The position numbers were made by a program, and so were the translations under genes. Below the pieces are notes generated by a model, which was not told where the DNA came from, made no database searches, and saw only the letters and a program-made list of their open reading frames with translations. This document shows positions 37,312-45,617 of a stretch of DNA of 64,000 nt, piece after piece. How positions within the stretch are numbered: position 1 is the first letter of the stretch; every line of letters starts with the position of its first letter. Source of the DNA: an uncultured Peptococcaceae bacterium (GTDB lineage: Bacteria; Bacillota; Peptococcia; Peptococcales; Peptococcaceae); the NCBI GenBank assembly GCA_910585405.1, contig CAJUDO010000011.1:1-64000 (forward strand), given 5' to 3'.

Positions 37312-37824
37312 ATTAGTAAAGAGTTGAGAATTAACGAAGAGATTCGTTGTAAAGAAGTCCGTTTAGTAGATGATGCAGGGCAGCAGTTAGGCGTTATGGC
37401 GCCACGGGAAGCTGTAAAAATTGCTGCTGAAAAAAATCTGGATTTGGTTGAGGTTGCTCCTACAGCCAATCCACCGGTTTGCCGTATCATGGACTATGGA
37501 AAATATAAGTATGAGCAGAGCAAAAAAGAACGGGAAGCGAAAAAAAATCAGCGTACCATTACCGTGAAAGAAGTGAAGCTCAGACCAAACATTGAAGATC
37601 ATGACTTCCTGACGAAAGCCAGAAACGCCGCTAAATTTTTGGCTGGCGGAGACAAAGTAAAAGTAACCATTATGTTCCGCGGCCGCGAGATTACCCATCC
37701 GGAGCTGGGCCAGGAACTATGCGAACGTTTTGCGCAAGAGCTTTCCGATGTTGCCAAAGTTGAAAAATCAGCTAAGGTGGAAGGTAGAAATATGATTATG
37801 ATCTTGGCTCCGGTCAAAGATTAA
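37312..37824 (+). CDS. infC: Translation initiation factor IF-3 (AUU start)
   Basis: A 170-residue initiation factor that proofreads start-codon selection. It matches IF-3 throughout: LRINEEIR, DLVEVAPTANPPVCRIMDYG split across residues, the helical linker rich in K, and the C-terminal domain (FLAGGDKVKVTIMFRGRE). No ATG/GTG/TTG fits: the ribosome site GAGGAGGG (37297-37304) points to ATT at 37312, giving I-S-K-E, which is the known rare infC start used for self-limiting translation. The neighbouring ATT at 37309 is an alternative. Confidence 0.93.
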   Translation: MSKELRINEEIRCKEVRLVDDAGQQLGVMAPREAVKIAAEKNLDLVEVAPTANPPVCRIMDYGKYKYEQSKKEREAKKNQRTITVKEVKLRPNIEDHDFLTKARNAAKFLAGGDKVKVTIMFRGREITHPELGQELCERFAQELSDVAKVEKSAKVEGRNMIMILAPVKD

Positions 37825-37861
37825 TTTGAAGCGTATCAGCAAGTGAGAGGAGGAAATTATT

Positions 37862-38059
37862 ATGCCAAAGATGAAAACTCATAGAGGTGCTGCAAAAAGA
37901 TTCAGTAAGACAGGGTCTGGTAAAATCAAAAGAAATCATGCTTTTACCAGTCATATTTTAGAAAAGAAATCCCCTAAGAGAAAACGTAATCTGCGTAAAT
38001 CCGCAATTATGTTTGAAGGCGATGCAAAACGTGTAACAAAATTAATTCCTTACAAATAA
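37862..38059 (+). CDS. rpmI: 50S ribosomal protein L35
   Basis: A basic 65-residue ribosomal protein. The MPKMKTHRGAAKRF start and HILEKKSPKRKRNLR block are diagnostic. An AGAGGAGG site precedes the ATG. Second gene of infC-rpmI-rplT. Confidence 0.96.
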   Translation: MPKMKTHRGAAKRFSKTGSGKIKRNHAFTSHILEKKSPKRKRNLRKSAIMFEGDAKRVTKLIPYK

Positions 38060-38092
38060 TAGGTAAGTGCATAGAAGGAGGTTGGACAACCC

Positions 38093-38449
38093 ATGGCAAG
38101 AGTAAAACGTGGTGTAACTACACACCGCAGACATAAAAAAATCTTAAGACAGGCAAAAGGTTACTATGGTAACCGTTCTAAAATTTACCGCGTAGCAAAT
38201 CAGGCAGTAATGCGTTCTCTGCAGTATGCTTACGCACACAGAAGACTACGTAAACGTGACTTCCGCAAACTGTGGATTGCTCGTATCAATGCTGCTTGCA
38301 GAATGAATGACATGTCTTACAGCAGATTCATCAATGGCTTGAACAAAGCCGGCGTGGAAATCAACCGCAAAGTTTTGGCTGATTTAGCTGTGACAGATGC
38401 CAAAGCATTCAGCGATTTGGTTGAAGTAGCCAAAAAAGCATTAGCATAA
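38093..38449 (+). CDS. rplT: 50S ribosomal protein L20
   Basis: A 118-residue ribosomal protein. The start ARVKRGVTTHRRHKKILRQA and the block RDFRKLWIARINAA are typical. L20 is an assembly protein and in Bacillota the repressor of its own operon through the infC leader. GAAGGAGG precedes the ATG. A terminator follows directly. Confidence 0.97.
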   Translation: MARVKRGVTTHRRHKKILRQAKGYYGNRSKIYRVANQAVMRSLQYAYAHRRLRKRDFRKLWIARINAACRMNDMSYSRFINGLNKAGVEINRKVLADLAVTDAKAFSDLVEVAKKALA

Positions 38450-38457
38450 AAATTTTG

Positions 38458-38506
38458 AGAGGATATTTCAGAGGTTGCGTACCTGTGGAATATCCTCTGT
38501 TTTTAT
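38458..38506 (+). terminator. Terminator of infC operon
   Basis: AGAGGATATT (38458-38467) pairs with AATATCCTCT (38489-38498), with an inner CAGG/CCTG helix, followed by T5. Confidence 0.9.
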
Positions 38507-38532
38507 TTTAAGGATAAAAGGAGTAAACCAAA

Positions 38533-38811
38533 ATGGTTTTAAAATTCGTAATTTTTTATCTGATAGTCCTAAATTTGCTGGGATTTTTTTTCATGGGCAG
38601 TGATAAACGCAAAGCTCAAAAGGAACAATGGCGCATACCGGAACGAAATTTTTTTATCATAGCACTATTAGGGGGAAGTTTAGGCTGTTGGTTGGGAATG
38701 CAGACCTTTCGCCATAAAACCAAGCATCGTATCTTTACCATTGGCATACCAGCTATTGTCCTTGGACAGATTATATGTGCATTGATTCTGTTGGGAAAAG
38801 GATTTATATAA
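38533..38811 (+). CDS. DUF1294 family membrane protein
   Basis: A 92-residue membrane protein with three hydrophobic helices (about 3-20, 38-55, 70-88). The block GSDKRKAQ and RIPERNFF, then GGSLGCWLGMQTFRHKTKH, is the DUF1294 pattern. Function unknown. The ATG follows AAAGGAG. It lies downstream of the infC operon terminator and is closed by its own terminator at 38929. Confidence 0.85.
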   Translation: MVLKFVIFYLIVLNLLGFFFMGSDKRKAQKEQWRIPERNFFIIALLGGSLGCWLGMQTFRHKTKHRIFTIGIPAIVLGQIICALILLGKGFI

Positions 38812-39134
38812 AATGTCTGTCTATGCAGTTATATATATTTGTAGCTTATGAATGCTTTTTAGAATATGAGAGATACTTCTATCTGTTTTTTACAAACAAT
38901 GAAGAATTATCTATGTACTAAACCAAAATAAACAACGCTCTGTCAATTCCGTTTGCAGAGCGTTGTTTATTTTGTAATAACAATTGAAGTAGAGCACGAA
39001 TTTTAACTGTGGTCTAGACATAGAATTGGTAAGAGAAGTTGTTTGTGAAATATTTTCCAGAGCACTATACTTAAATTAAGAAAAATATTTTATCTATTCA
39101 ATATTTTTATTTATTATTTAAGGAGGAACAGAGA
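38812..39134. other. Intergenic region with terminator and LysR-target candidate
   Basis: About 320 AT-rich bases without a gene. A strong terminator is present at 38929-38975. The rest should hold the promoter of the hydrolase gene at 39135; a TATACT (39066-39071) is a weak -10 candidate. AAGGAGG before 39135 is the ribosome site. Confidence 0.5.
38929..38975 (+). terminator. Terminator after DUF1294 gene
   Basis: AAACAACGCTCTG / CAGAGCGTTGTTT, a 13-bp perfect stem with a 13-base loop, followed by a T-rich stretch. Confidence 0.88.
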
Positions 39135-41186
39135 ATGAGTATGAAACGCGCTATGATGATTGGCTTAGATGGAGCTGATCCCGTTGTCTGCAAACGGCTG
39201 GTTGCAGAAGGAAGAATGCCAAACCTAAAGAAAATTTTGGAGCAGGGTGTCGCCACAGAAAAACTGAATATGATGGGTGTATTGCCAACCATCACCCCGC
39301 CAAACTGGGCCACTTTGGCAACAGGCTGTTATCCTCGTACCCATGGTGTAACCTGTTTTTTAAATCATACCTTGGGAAAATCATTAGGAATTACAGAAAT
39401 CAATTGGGATTCCCGGAGAGTTCATGCAGAAATGATTTGGGAAGCTTTTGCAGCAGAAGGCCGGAAATCTATTATGCTAAACTATTGTGAAGCCTGGCCG
39501 CCTCGCACAAAAGATGAAAATTCCATCTTTATTGATGGTACCGGCGTAGTGCCTTTCCTGCGTTCTTCTGTGCAATTTCAGAAGGTTGTTCGCATGAAAG
39601 CAGACTATCCATCCATGAAAGATATTCCTCATGTAGTAAATCAAAGTTCCTCAGACTGTGTTGTATTTAATGACCAGGTTGAAAAATTCGGCAAAAATGA
39701 TACCGGTACCAATGGGATGCCAATGGAAATGAGCAAAGACGATTTGGTTGCTGCAATGACGGGCAGTCATTTTACTGCAAATATGCCTTTAGAAAGTGAA
39801 GGTTTTGTGATTAAAGGGTTGAGTGCAGAAGAAGCAAGTAACAGTGACAGTACAGATACGTTATACACCCCGCTAAAAGACGCCGATGGTTGGGCCTTTG
39901 AAATTCCAGAGGGCGCCAAAGAAGCCGTAATCACCATGAATAATGCACTGCATCGGAGATATGCATTAATTACCGGTGAACACTATGATACAGTGACATT
40001 ATATAAAAATAAAAAAACGCCACAACCTTTAGGCAGTGCTAAATTAGGGCAATGGTCTGCACCAATTTTTGACTCCTTCACCATCAGTGACGAAAATAAA
40101 CGGGTTGCTTATTATATTCGCAATATGGAAATGAATGAAGACGGTACAGAAGGTAGATTTTATATTTCTCATGTTCTGAACACAGAGGATGACAGTTACT
40201 TCTATCCGAAAGCAATGTGCAAAGAACTGATGGAGCATGTGGGCCCGATGTGTTACTTTGCTACCATTGACCGTCATACACCCATTGGTGATGCGATGGA
40301 GTTGGAATCTTTTGATATGATTAACGATTGGCATATGAGAGCCACAGAATATCTTTTCGACACCAATCCTGATTGGCAGTTATTTTACATCCATTTACAC
40401 AGCATTGACTTAGTCAACCATCACTATATGGAGCAGGCTTCTGAGGGCAGGGATGAAAACTGGAAAGACAACCGCGAAATTATTGACCGAATCTATGAGA
40501 TAAACGATAAATACCTGGGAACTGTCTTGAAATATTTGGACGAAAATACTTGCGTTGCCATTTGTTCTGACCATGCTGCCATTCCCCGTTCTGTTGGTTG
40601 TGAAAACCCCGGTATCGGCGAATTGAGCGGAATCAATGCCGGCGTATTTGAAGAATTGGGATATACCAGCTTATTTTCTGTACCTGGCATAGAAGGTATG
40701 TACAAAATTGACTGGGAGCATACGAGAGCCATCCAGCACAGGACCAGCCATGTCTATATCAATTTAAAGGGCAGAGATCCAGAAGGTATTGTAGAACCAG
40801 AAGAATATGATGCTTTAGTACAACAAATTATCAGTGATTTGTATAATTATCGGGATCCACGGACCGGAAAACGCGTAGTTGCCTTTGCCATGACCAGAGA
40901 AGAAATGGAAACTATCGGTATGGGCGGTCCCCACTGCGGCGATATTTTCTTCCAGCTGACAAAAGATTTTGGCTTCGAACACGGCAATTCTTTACAATGT
41001 GTGACCAACGATGGCTATTCCTTAGATTGCTTATGCGTATTGGCAGGCATGGGCATGAAAAAGGGAGAAACCATTGCCCGTCCAATCCGCAATGTAGATA
41101 TTGTGCCTACGTTATGTCATTTAGTTGGCAACAGAATGCCGAAAGAAGTAGAAGGCGGTATTATTTATCAGGCATTAGAATCCTGA
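39135..41186 (+). CDS. Alkaline-phosphatase-superfamily hydrolase, copy 1
   Basis: A 683-residue enzyme of the type I phosphodiesterase/nucleotide pyrophosphatase branch. All seven expected metal/nucleophile positions can be assigned: Asp12 (LDGAD), nucleophile Thr54 (PTITPPNWATLATG), Asp425 and His429 (SIDLVNH), Asp479/His480 (CSDHA) and His600 (GGPHCGD). A Thr nucleophile fits phosphodiester, phosphonate or phosphomonoester cleavage rather than sulfatase chemistry; the substrate is unknown. Between residues about 100 and 415 is a large insertion including a beta-rich stretch. No signal peptide is seen, so it is cytoplasmic. GGAGG precedes the ATG. A close paralogue is at 45618; an ABC ATPase and a zinc-ribbon gene follow. 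Confidence 0.88.
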   Translation: MSMKRAMMIGLDGADPVVCKRLVAEGRMPNLKKILEQGVATEKLNMMGVLPTITPPNWATLATGCYPRTHGVTCFLNHTLGKSLGITEINWDSRRVHAEMIWEAFAAEGRKSIMLNYCEAWPPRTKDENSIFIDGTGVVPFLRSSVQFQKVVRMKADYPSMKDIPHVVNQSSSDCVVFNDQVEKFGKNDTGTNGMPMEMSKDDLVAAMTGSHFTANMPLESEGFVIKGLSAEEASNSDSTDTLYTPLKDADGWAFEIPEGAKEAVITMNNALHRRYALITGEHYDTVTLYKNKKTPQPLGSAKLGQWSAPIFDSFTISDENKRVAYYIRNMEMNEDGTEGRFYISHVLNTEDDSYFYPKAMCKELMEHVGPMCYFATIDRHTPIGDAMELESFDMINDWHMRATEYLFDTNPDWQLFYIHLHSIDLVNHHYMEQASEGRDENWKDNREIIDRIYEINDKYLGTVLKYLDENTCVAICSDHAAIPRSVGCENPGIGELSGINAGVFEELGYTSLFSVPGIEGMYKIDWEHTRAIQHRTSHVYINLKGRDPEGIVEPEEYDALVQQIISDLYNYRDPRTGKRVVAFAMTREEMETIGMGGPHCGDIFFQLTKDFGFEHGNSLQCVTNDGYSLDCLCVLAGMGMKKGETIARPIRNVDIVPTLCHLVGNRMPKEVEGGIIYQALES

Positions 41187-41222
41187 ACCCTCTATTTATT
41201 ACGTTTGCATGTTTTGCAGCTT

Positions 41223-41256
41223 TCCTATTCGCCCTGAAAAAGGGCGAGTAGGATTT
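41223..41256 (+). terminator. Hairpin between hydrolase copy 1 and ABC ATPase
   Basis: A 13-pair stem (TCCTATTCGCCCT / AGGGCGAGTAGGA, one wobble) with a five-base A-rich loop and only three T. It probably attenuates transcription into the downstream ATPase. Confidence 0.65.
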
Positions 41257-41269
41257 ATGAGGTGTGCCT

Positions 41270-42112
41270 ATGGCTTTGTTGAAAACAGAAAATCTAGGAC
41301 TAAAAAAAGGAAGTAAGTATATTCTGAAGGATATTAACTGGGAAATACAATCCGGTGACAACTGGGTACTTTTTGGCTTGAACGGATGCGGAAAAACCAC
41401 ACTGTTAAGTATCTTGGCAGGATATCAATCAGGAAATGAGGGCTATAACTGTCTTTTTGATGAAAAAGTAGATAAAAATAATTTTTTACAGTTGAGAAAA
41501 CGGATTGGCTTTGTAAGCAGTTCTTTTTTTGACCGTTATTTGAAAAAAGAATTGGTAACGGATATTGTGTTGGCAGGAAAATTCGGCACCCTCGGAATCG
41601 CGGGAGAAATCGCAGATGAGGATATCCAGAAAGCGAAAAGCCTTTCCCGGATATTGGGCATAGAGAAAAAAATGCGTTATCCCTATGATTGCCTTTCAAA
41701 GGGACAACAGCAACGTGTCTTGATTGCCCGTGCTATGATGAATGAGCCAGAGATTTTACTTTTGGATGAACCGTGCAGCGGTTTGGATATGATTGCGCGG
41801 GAAACATTTCTGCACAATATCCAGGATTTGGCTGAAAGGAATAGGATGGCAATCGTTTATGTGACCCATCATACGGAAGAAATTTTACCCTTTTTCAATA
41901 AAGCAGCCTTGATGAAGGATGGAGAACTGGTGGAAAAAGGGGAGTTGGAGGAGGTTTTCTCCCAAGAAATTTTAGAAAAGTTTTTCGGCGTAAAAACCAG
42001 TATTTTGTGGACAGATCAGCACTTTTTTATCAATCTTGATTTACAGATTCAGCATCAGGGGATAGAGAGCTTTAAGAAGGAGGCGTACCATGGATCCGCA
42101 AAAAATTCTTGA
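41270..42112 (+). CDS. Orphan ABC ATPase (YlmA/ModF-like), copy 1
   Basis: A 280-residue single ABC ATPase. Walker A GLNGCGKTT is at 36-44, the signature LSKGQQQ begins at 142, Walker B LLLDEPCSGLD follows, and the switch His lies in VTHHTEE. The block DINWEIQSGDNWVLFGLNG and VSSSFFDRYL resemble the YlmA/ModF group. No membrane or binding protein of an ABC importer is nearby, so its partner or role is unknown. The ATG at 41270 follows GAGGTG by five bases. The 3' end overlaps the zinc-ribbon gene by 23 bases. Confidence 0.88.
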   Translation: MALLKTENLGLKKGSKYILKDINWEIQSGDNWVLFGLNGCGKTTLLSILAGYQSGNEGYNCLFDEKVDKNNFLQLRKRIGFVSSSFFDRYLKKELVTDIVLAGKFGTLGIAGEIADEDIQKAKSLSRILGIEKKMRYPYDCLSKGQQQRVLIARAMMNEPEILLLDEPCSGLDMIARETFLHNIQDLAERNRMAIVYVTHHTEEILPFFNKAALMKDGELVEKGELEEVFSQEILEKFFGVKTSILWTDQHFFINLDLQIQHQGIESFKKEAYHGSAKNS

Positions 42113-42449
42113 GCGAACAGAGCGCTGCGTGTGTAAATTATGCGGCGGAAAGCTGCAGGCTAAGATTATCATTTACAACAAATACGGTGGACAGGGCGTT
42201 GAAATGTATTGTCCCCACTGCGGCTGCATTGAATATGGCACGGAAGCGGAAATATACCGCTTGGCGAAAGACTTTGTGCAGAGCGTAGAGTTTGATTATT
42301 TTGTAGAGATGGGAGAGGGAGAACGGAATTACCAACTCAATGTAGCAAAAATTTGTGAAGTGTTGGGATGGTGTTTTCGCAAATTGGAACTAATAGACGA
42401 ACACGGCATAAAAAAGAACGAACCCTGCAATTTTGACTATGAAACCTGA
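42090..42449 (+). CDS. Small zinc-ribbon-like protein, copy 1
   Basis: Not recognised as a named family. A 119-residue cytoplasmic protein with six Cys in two knots: C13-V-C15-K-L-C18 and C41-P-H-C44-G-C46, consistent with a zinc ribbon. The following region (AEIYRLAKDFV, FDYF, LNVAKICEVLGW) is helical. A strong AAGGAGG site precedes the ATG. It overlaps the ATPase gene and has a paralogue in the same relative position at 51140, so ATPase and ribbon protein probably work together. Confidence 0.8.
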   Translation: MDPQKILERTERCVCKLCGGKLQAKIIIYNKYGGQGVEMYCPHCGCIEYGTEAEIYRLAKDFVQSVEFDYFVEMGEGERNYQLNVAKICEVLGWCFRKLELIDEHGIKKNEPCNFDYET

Positions 42450-42505
42450 GTTTCCTAGTCAAAAATTGGATAGGATTCGTGAGGAATGTTTTATGACTTC
42501 CAACT

Positions 42506-43360
42506 CTATTCTATTTGGTTGATAATCTTTTCTGTGAATAAATAACTCTTGGCTTTACATTTGGGCGAAAGGGGTAAGGCAATGACATCATCCGGCAACG
42601 TATAATGCGCTAATACACTTTTTGTGATAAATGCCAACGTGGCATTATGGCGAACATTATCAATGCAGGGACTTAAACTGGAAGAATACATCAGCACAGA
42701 AAGCTCTGTATTATACTCTTGTAAGAACGCAGTTTCAATACCAGGCAGATTGTCAATGACAATTGGATAATTGCCCAATTCCTGAACAGCAATTTCAGCG
42801 TTTTGTACCAATGGATGCTGTTTTGCGACGAGCACTAAGAGTTCATCCACAAACATTTCATGTTTTTCCAAATTTTTTAATAGAACTGTTGTTTCATCGG
42901 AGCCAATTCTATTTTCCAATGTGGTGATGAAGCCCAAACGATTTTCATCTGATACCAAGCTTACAATATTTTTAGCAAGCTCCTCTTTGAAGTGCAGCTT
43001 TACCTTGGGATAATGCTTGGAAAAATAGGTAAGCATCTTCGACGCCACTCTATAGATGAAATAACTGGAGCAATAGACAGTAACTGTTCCCGATAAGGAT
43101 GCTTCTTCCGGTGAAGTGATATAATAAAGATCCTGAATCTGCTCTAAAATGACCTGTGCTCTCTCCACAAATAATTTTCCGTTTTCAGTCAATATAATCC
43201 CATTGTAATTGCGCACAAGAAGTTGAAATCCTAATTCCTTTTCTAAGCGGTGAATTGCTTTACTCACTGTCTGTTGGGTAACGTAAAGGGATTCGGCAGC
43301 CTTGGTAATGGATTTGTGCTGACTGATGGCACACATATATTGTAACTGTTCGATATTCAT
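42506..43360 (-). CDS. LysR-family regulator A
   Basis: A 284-residue LysR regulator with the helix-turn-helix at 1-60 (KSITKAAESLYVTQQTVSKAIHRLE) and a periplasmic-binding-like effector domain from about 90. It is divergent from a small membrane protein and the MFS gene, and convergent with the ATPase/ribbon genes, so the roughly 105-base AT-rich gap at 43361-43465 is the likely operator region. The ligand is unknown. Confidence 0.9.
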   Translation of the reverse strand: MNIEQLQYMCAISQHKSITKAAESLYVTQQTVSKAIHRLEKELGFQLLVRNYNGIILTENGKLFVERAQVILEQIQDLYYITSPEEASLSGTVTVYCSSYFIYRVASKMLTYFSKHYPKVKLHFKEELAKNIVSLVSDENRLGFITTLENRIGSDETTVLLKNLEKHEMFVDELLVLVAKQHPLVQNAEIAVQELGNYPIVIDNLPGIETAFLQEYNTELSVLMYSSSLSPCIDNVRHNATLAFITKSVLAHYTLPDDVIALPLSPKCKAKSYLFTEKIINQIE

Positions 43361-43465
43361 GGATACACCTCAAAACATAAATACAAAGATTATTTTATCA
43401 TAATACCACAATTAATAATCATTTTCAATAAGTAGAAATATTCTAAAAAGATAGGGGGTGAAAAG

Positions 43466-43879
43466 GTGGTCGGCTATATCGCCTTATGTTTGGTTTGTTA
43501 CATTCTGGGACTGGGCGCCATCGGTTTCAGCTTTTATGTACAGCATTTAGAAAATAAAAATCGACCAAAGGGTTATCACTTAAAAGCTACTCTCAAAAAA
43601 ATAGCAGAATTGGGAAATGAAAAAAGGAAACTGTATTTTCGCTTTTTTCTGTTTGGCAAGCAGATTGACAGCAGCGCAGTGGCTACTTTACAAAAAAGTA
43701 AGGCGGTACAGGTCGGACGAGATTATTTTATTGTTTATGAAGAAGAAACAGGCACAAGTATCTTTAATCCCTGTCAAAAATATCGAATTCTGCAGGCAAT
43801 ATTGATTATCGGCGGCTTTTTTATCACCGCATTTGCTGTGTTTTTAACGATTTTTTCTTTTGACTTTTTCATGAAATAA
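43466..43879 (+). CDS. Small membrane protein with two helices
   Basis: Not recognised. A 137-residue protein with an N-terminal membrane helix (about 4-26), a basic cytoplasmic or extracellular middle of about 75 residues, and a C-terminal helix (about 110-132). The start is GTG at 43466 with AGGGGGTG five bases upstream. It lies between the divergent LysR gene and the MFS gene and may be co-transcribed with the MFS gene 64 bases on. Confidence 0.65.
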   Translation: MVGYIALCLVCYILGLGAIGFSFYVQHLENKNRPKGYHLKATLKKIAELGNEKRKLYFRFFLFGKQIDSSAVATLQKSKAVQVGRDYFIVYEEETGTSIFNPCQKYRILQAILIIGGFFITAFAVFLTIFSFDFFMK

Positions 43880-43943
43880 TATAAATTCCTATATGATTTC
43901 TTAAAAAAATATATTTTCATATTTATATAGAGGAGTGATTTTT

Positions 43944-45347
43944 ATGGGCGGAGCATCTGCTGAGAGTGGAGGCAATTATTTTGACGGAATGCAAAAATTA
44001 GGAAAAACACATAAGCATTTTTTGTGGATTGCAGCAGTTTGCTATTTTTTTGACCAGATGGATATGCAGTTATTTGGTTATATCACGCCATCCCTAATGG
44101 ATACATTAGGGTTTACCTTAGAGCAGATTTCACAATTCAGCTCTATGTCCTTTCTGGGAATGTGTTTGGGCGGATTTTTAGGCGGTATGATTGCAACCCA
44201 ACTGGGACGGAAAAAATCCTTGCTATTGCTAGTAGCAATTTTTTCCGGCTCATCCATCATTAATGCCCTTAGTACCCATTATGCCGTATTTATGATTTGT
44301 CGTTTCCTTACAGGCTTTGGAACAATCGGTATGGTAACGGTGGCTATGGTGTATATGTCAGAAATGCTGCCATCTGCGACCCGCGGCAAATATCAGGCGC
44401 TTTCTATCGCCTGCGGCACCATTGGGATTCCTTTCGGCGCCTTTTTTGCCACAGTATGTCTCAATATTTTAGGGGAAGCCGCTTGGAGATTATGCTTTCT
44501 GATTGGCGGTTCGGGAATTATTTTAGTTCCCATCGGTTTGAAATGGCTGCGGGAATCTCCCAGGTGGCTGGTAATGAAGGGACAAATCGCAGAGGCTGAA
44601 AAGATTGTAAGTGAATGTACCAAGCAGCCATGTGATTTAAGTGCGTTAGCTACCAAATGTGTCATGGAAAAAACAGTGGGCATGGGGCAAACCATAAAAA
44701 TGATGTTCAGCAAATCGTTAATTCGTCAAACGATGGTTGTACTCATTTTATCATGGGGCGCTACCTTGGGTGTATTTTATCTCGCAAATTATGGCGTAAC
44801 CTTTATGGTAGATCTGGGTCTGGCCTATACGCTAGTTATGGTAATCAGTGCCAGCGGCGTAATCGGTACGCCGTTAGGAGATGTATGTGTTTCCTTCTTT
44901 TCCGATAAGGGCGGGCGGAGAATTCCCATCATTATCATGTCCTGCATTGCCGGTTCCATTTGTGTATTCAGCGGGATTTTCTATGAACCGATGATTCATT
45001 ATTTTAATGTAAGCAACAATATGGTGATTCCTATTATATTGGCACTCATTGGAATTTTGCGTTCTGCATTTTCAGGAGGTACGATGACGCTGATGTGGAC
45101 CTATTTAGCAGAAAGTTATCCGACAAAAATCAGAAGCAATGCAACAGGGATTGTCTTTGGCTCAGCGCGTTTAGTAGCTGTGCCTGTAACTTTGACTGTA
45201 CCGGCAACCTATTATGCATTTGGCTATTTGGGCGTCAATGTGGTCAACGGCCTTTGGTATTTTATTCCGGCATTATTTGCTCTAATTTGGGGCGCTAATT
45301 CTGCAGGCAAATCTTTAGAAGAATTAGAAGCTGAATTCCAATGCTGA
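43944..45347 (+). CDS. MFS transporter A (organic-acid/sugar-porter-like)
   Basis: A 467-residue major facilitator with about 12 helices. The loop 2-3 motif GGMIATQLGRKKS and the sugar-porter-like RESPRWLVMKG motif between the halves are visible, and DQMDMQ in TM1 resembles organic-anion (aromatic acid) symporters. The ATG at 43944 follows AGAGGAG. Probably regulated by the divergent LysR and importing a substrate of the neighbouring hydrolases (inference). Confidence 0.87.
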   Translation: MGGASAESGGNYFDGMQKLGKTHKHFLWIAAVCYFFDQMDMQLFGYITPSLMDTLGFTLEQISQFSSMSFLGMCLGGFLGGMIATQLGRKKSLLLLVAIFSGSSIINALSTHYAVFMICRFLTGFGTIGMVTVAMVYMSEMLPSATRGKYQALSIACGTIGIPFGAFFATVCLNILGEAAWRLCFLIGGSGIILVPIGLKWLRESPRWLVMKGQIAEAEKIVSECTKQPCDLSALATKCVMEKTVGMGQTIKMMFSKSLIRQTMVVLILSWGATLGVFYLANYGVTFMVDLGLAYTLVMVISASGVIGTPLGDVCVSFFSDKGGRRIPIIIMSCIAGSICVFSGIFYEPMIHYFNVSNNMVIPIILALIGILRSAFSGGTMTLMWTYLAESYPTKIRSNATGIVFGSARLVAVPVTLTVPATYYAFGYLGVNVVNGLWYFIPALFALIWGANSAGKSLEELEAEFQC

Positions 45348-45390
45348 TAATTAGATAAAAAACAAAATTGCAATACTATATGACTGCAGT

Positions 45391-45448
45391 AAAGCGGTTC
45401 ACAGGTTGATACACATGCCTCAGCCTGTGAACCGCTTTGTTGTTTTAG
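45391..45448 (+). terminator. Terminator after MFS A
   Basis: A 15-bp perfect stem (AAAGCGGTTCACAGG / CCTGTGAACCGCTTT) with a further imperfect inner helix, then GTTGTTTT. Confidence 0.88.
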
Positions 45449-45617
45449 TTGTACTACTTCCATATTACACCCAAAACGTGTAACTGCATTGCAAAGTGCC
45501 GCAAAGTCTGTTAGACATTAGCAAAACTTATCTATATAATAAAGCCATCGATAGAAATGATAGCAGCTATCAACAATAAAGAGAAACTATGTATATTAAA
45601 AAGTAGAAAGGATGTTT

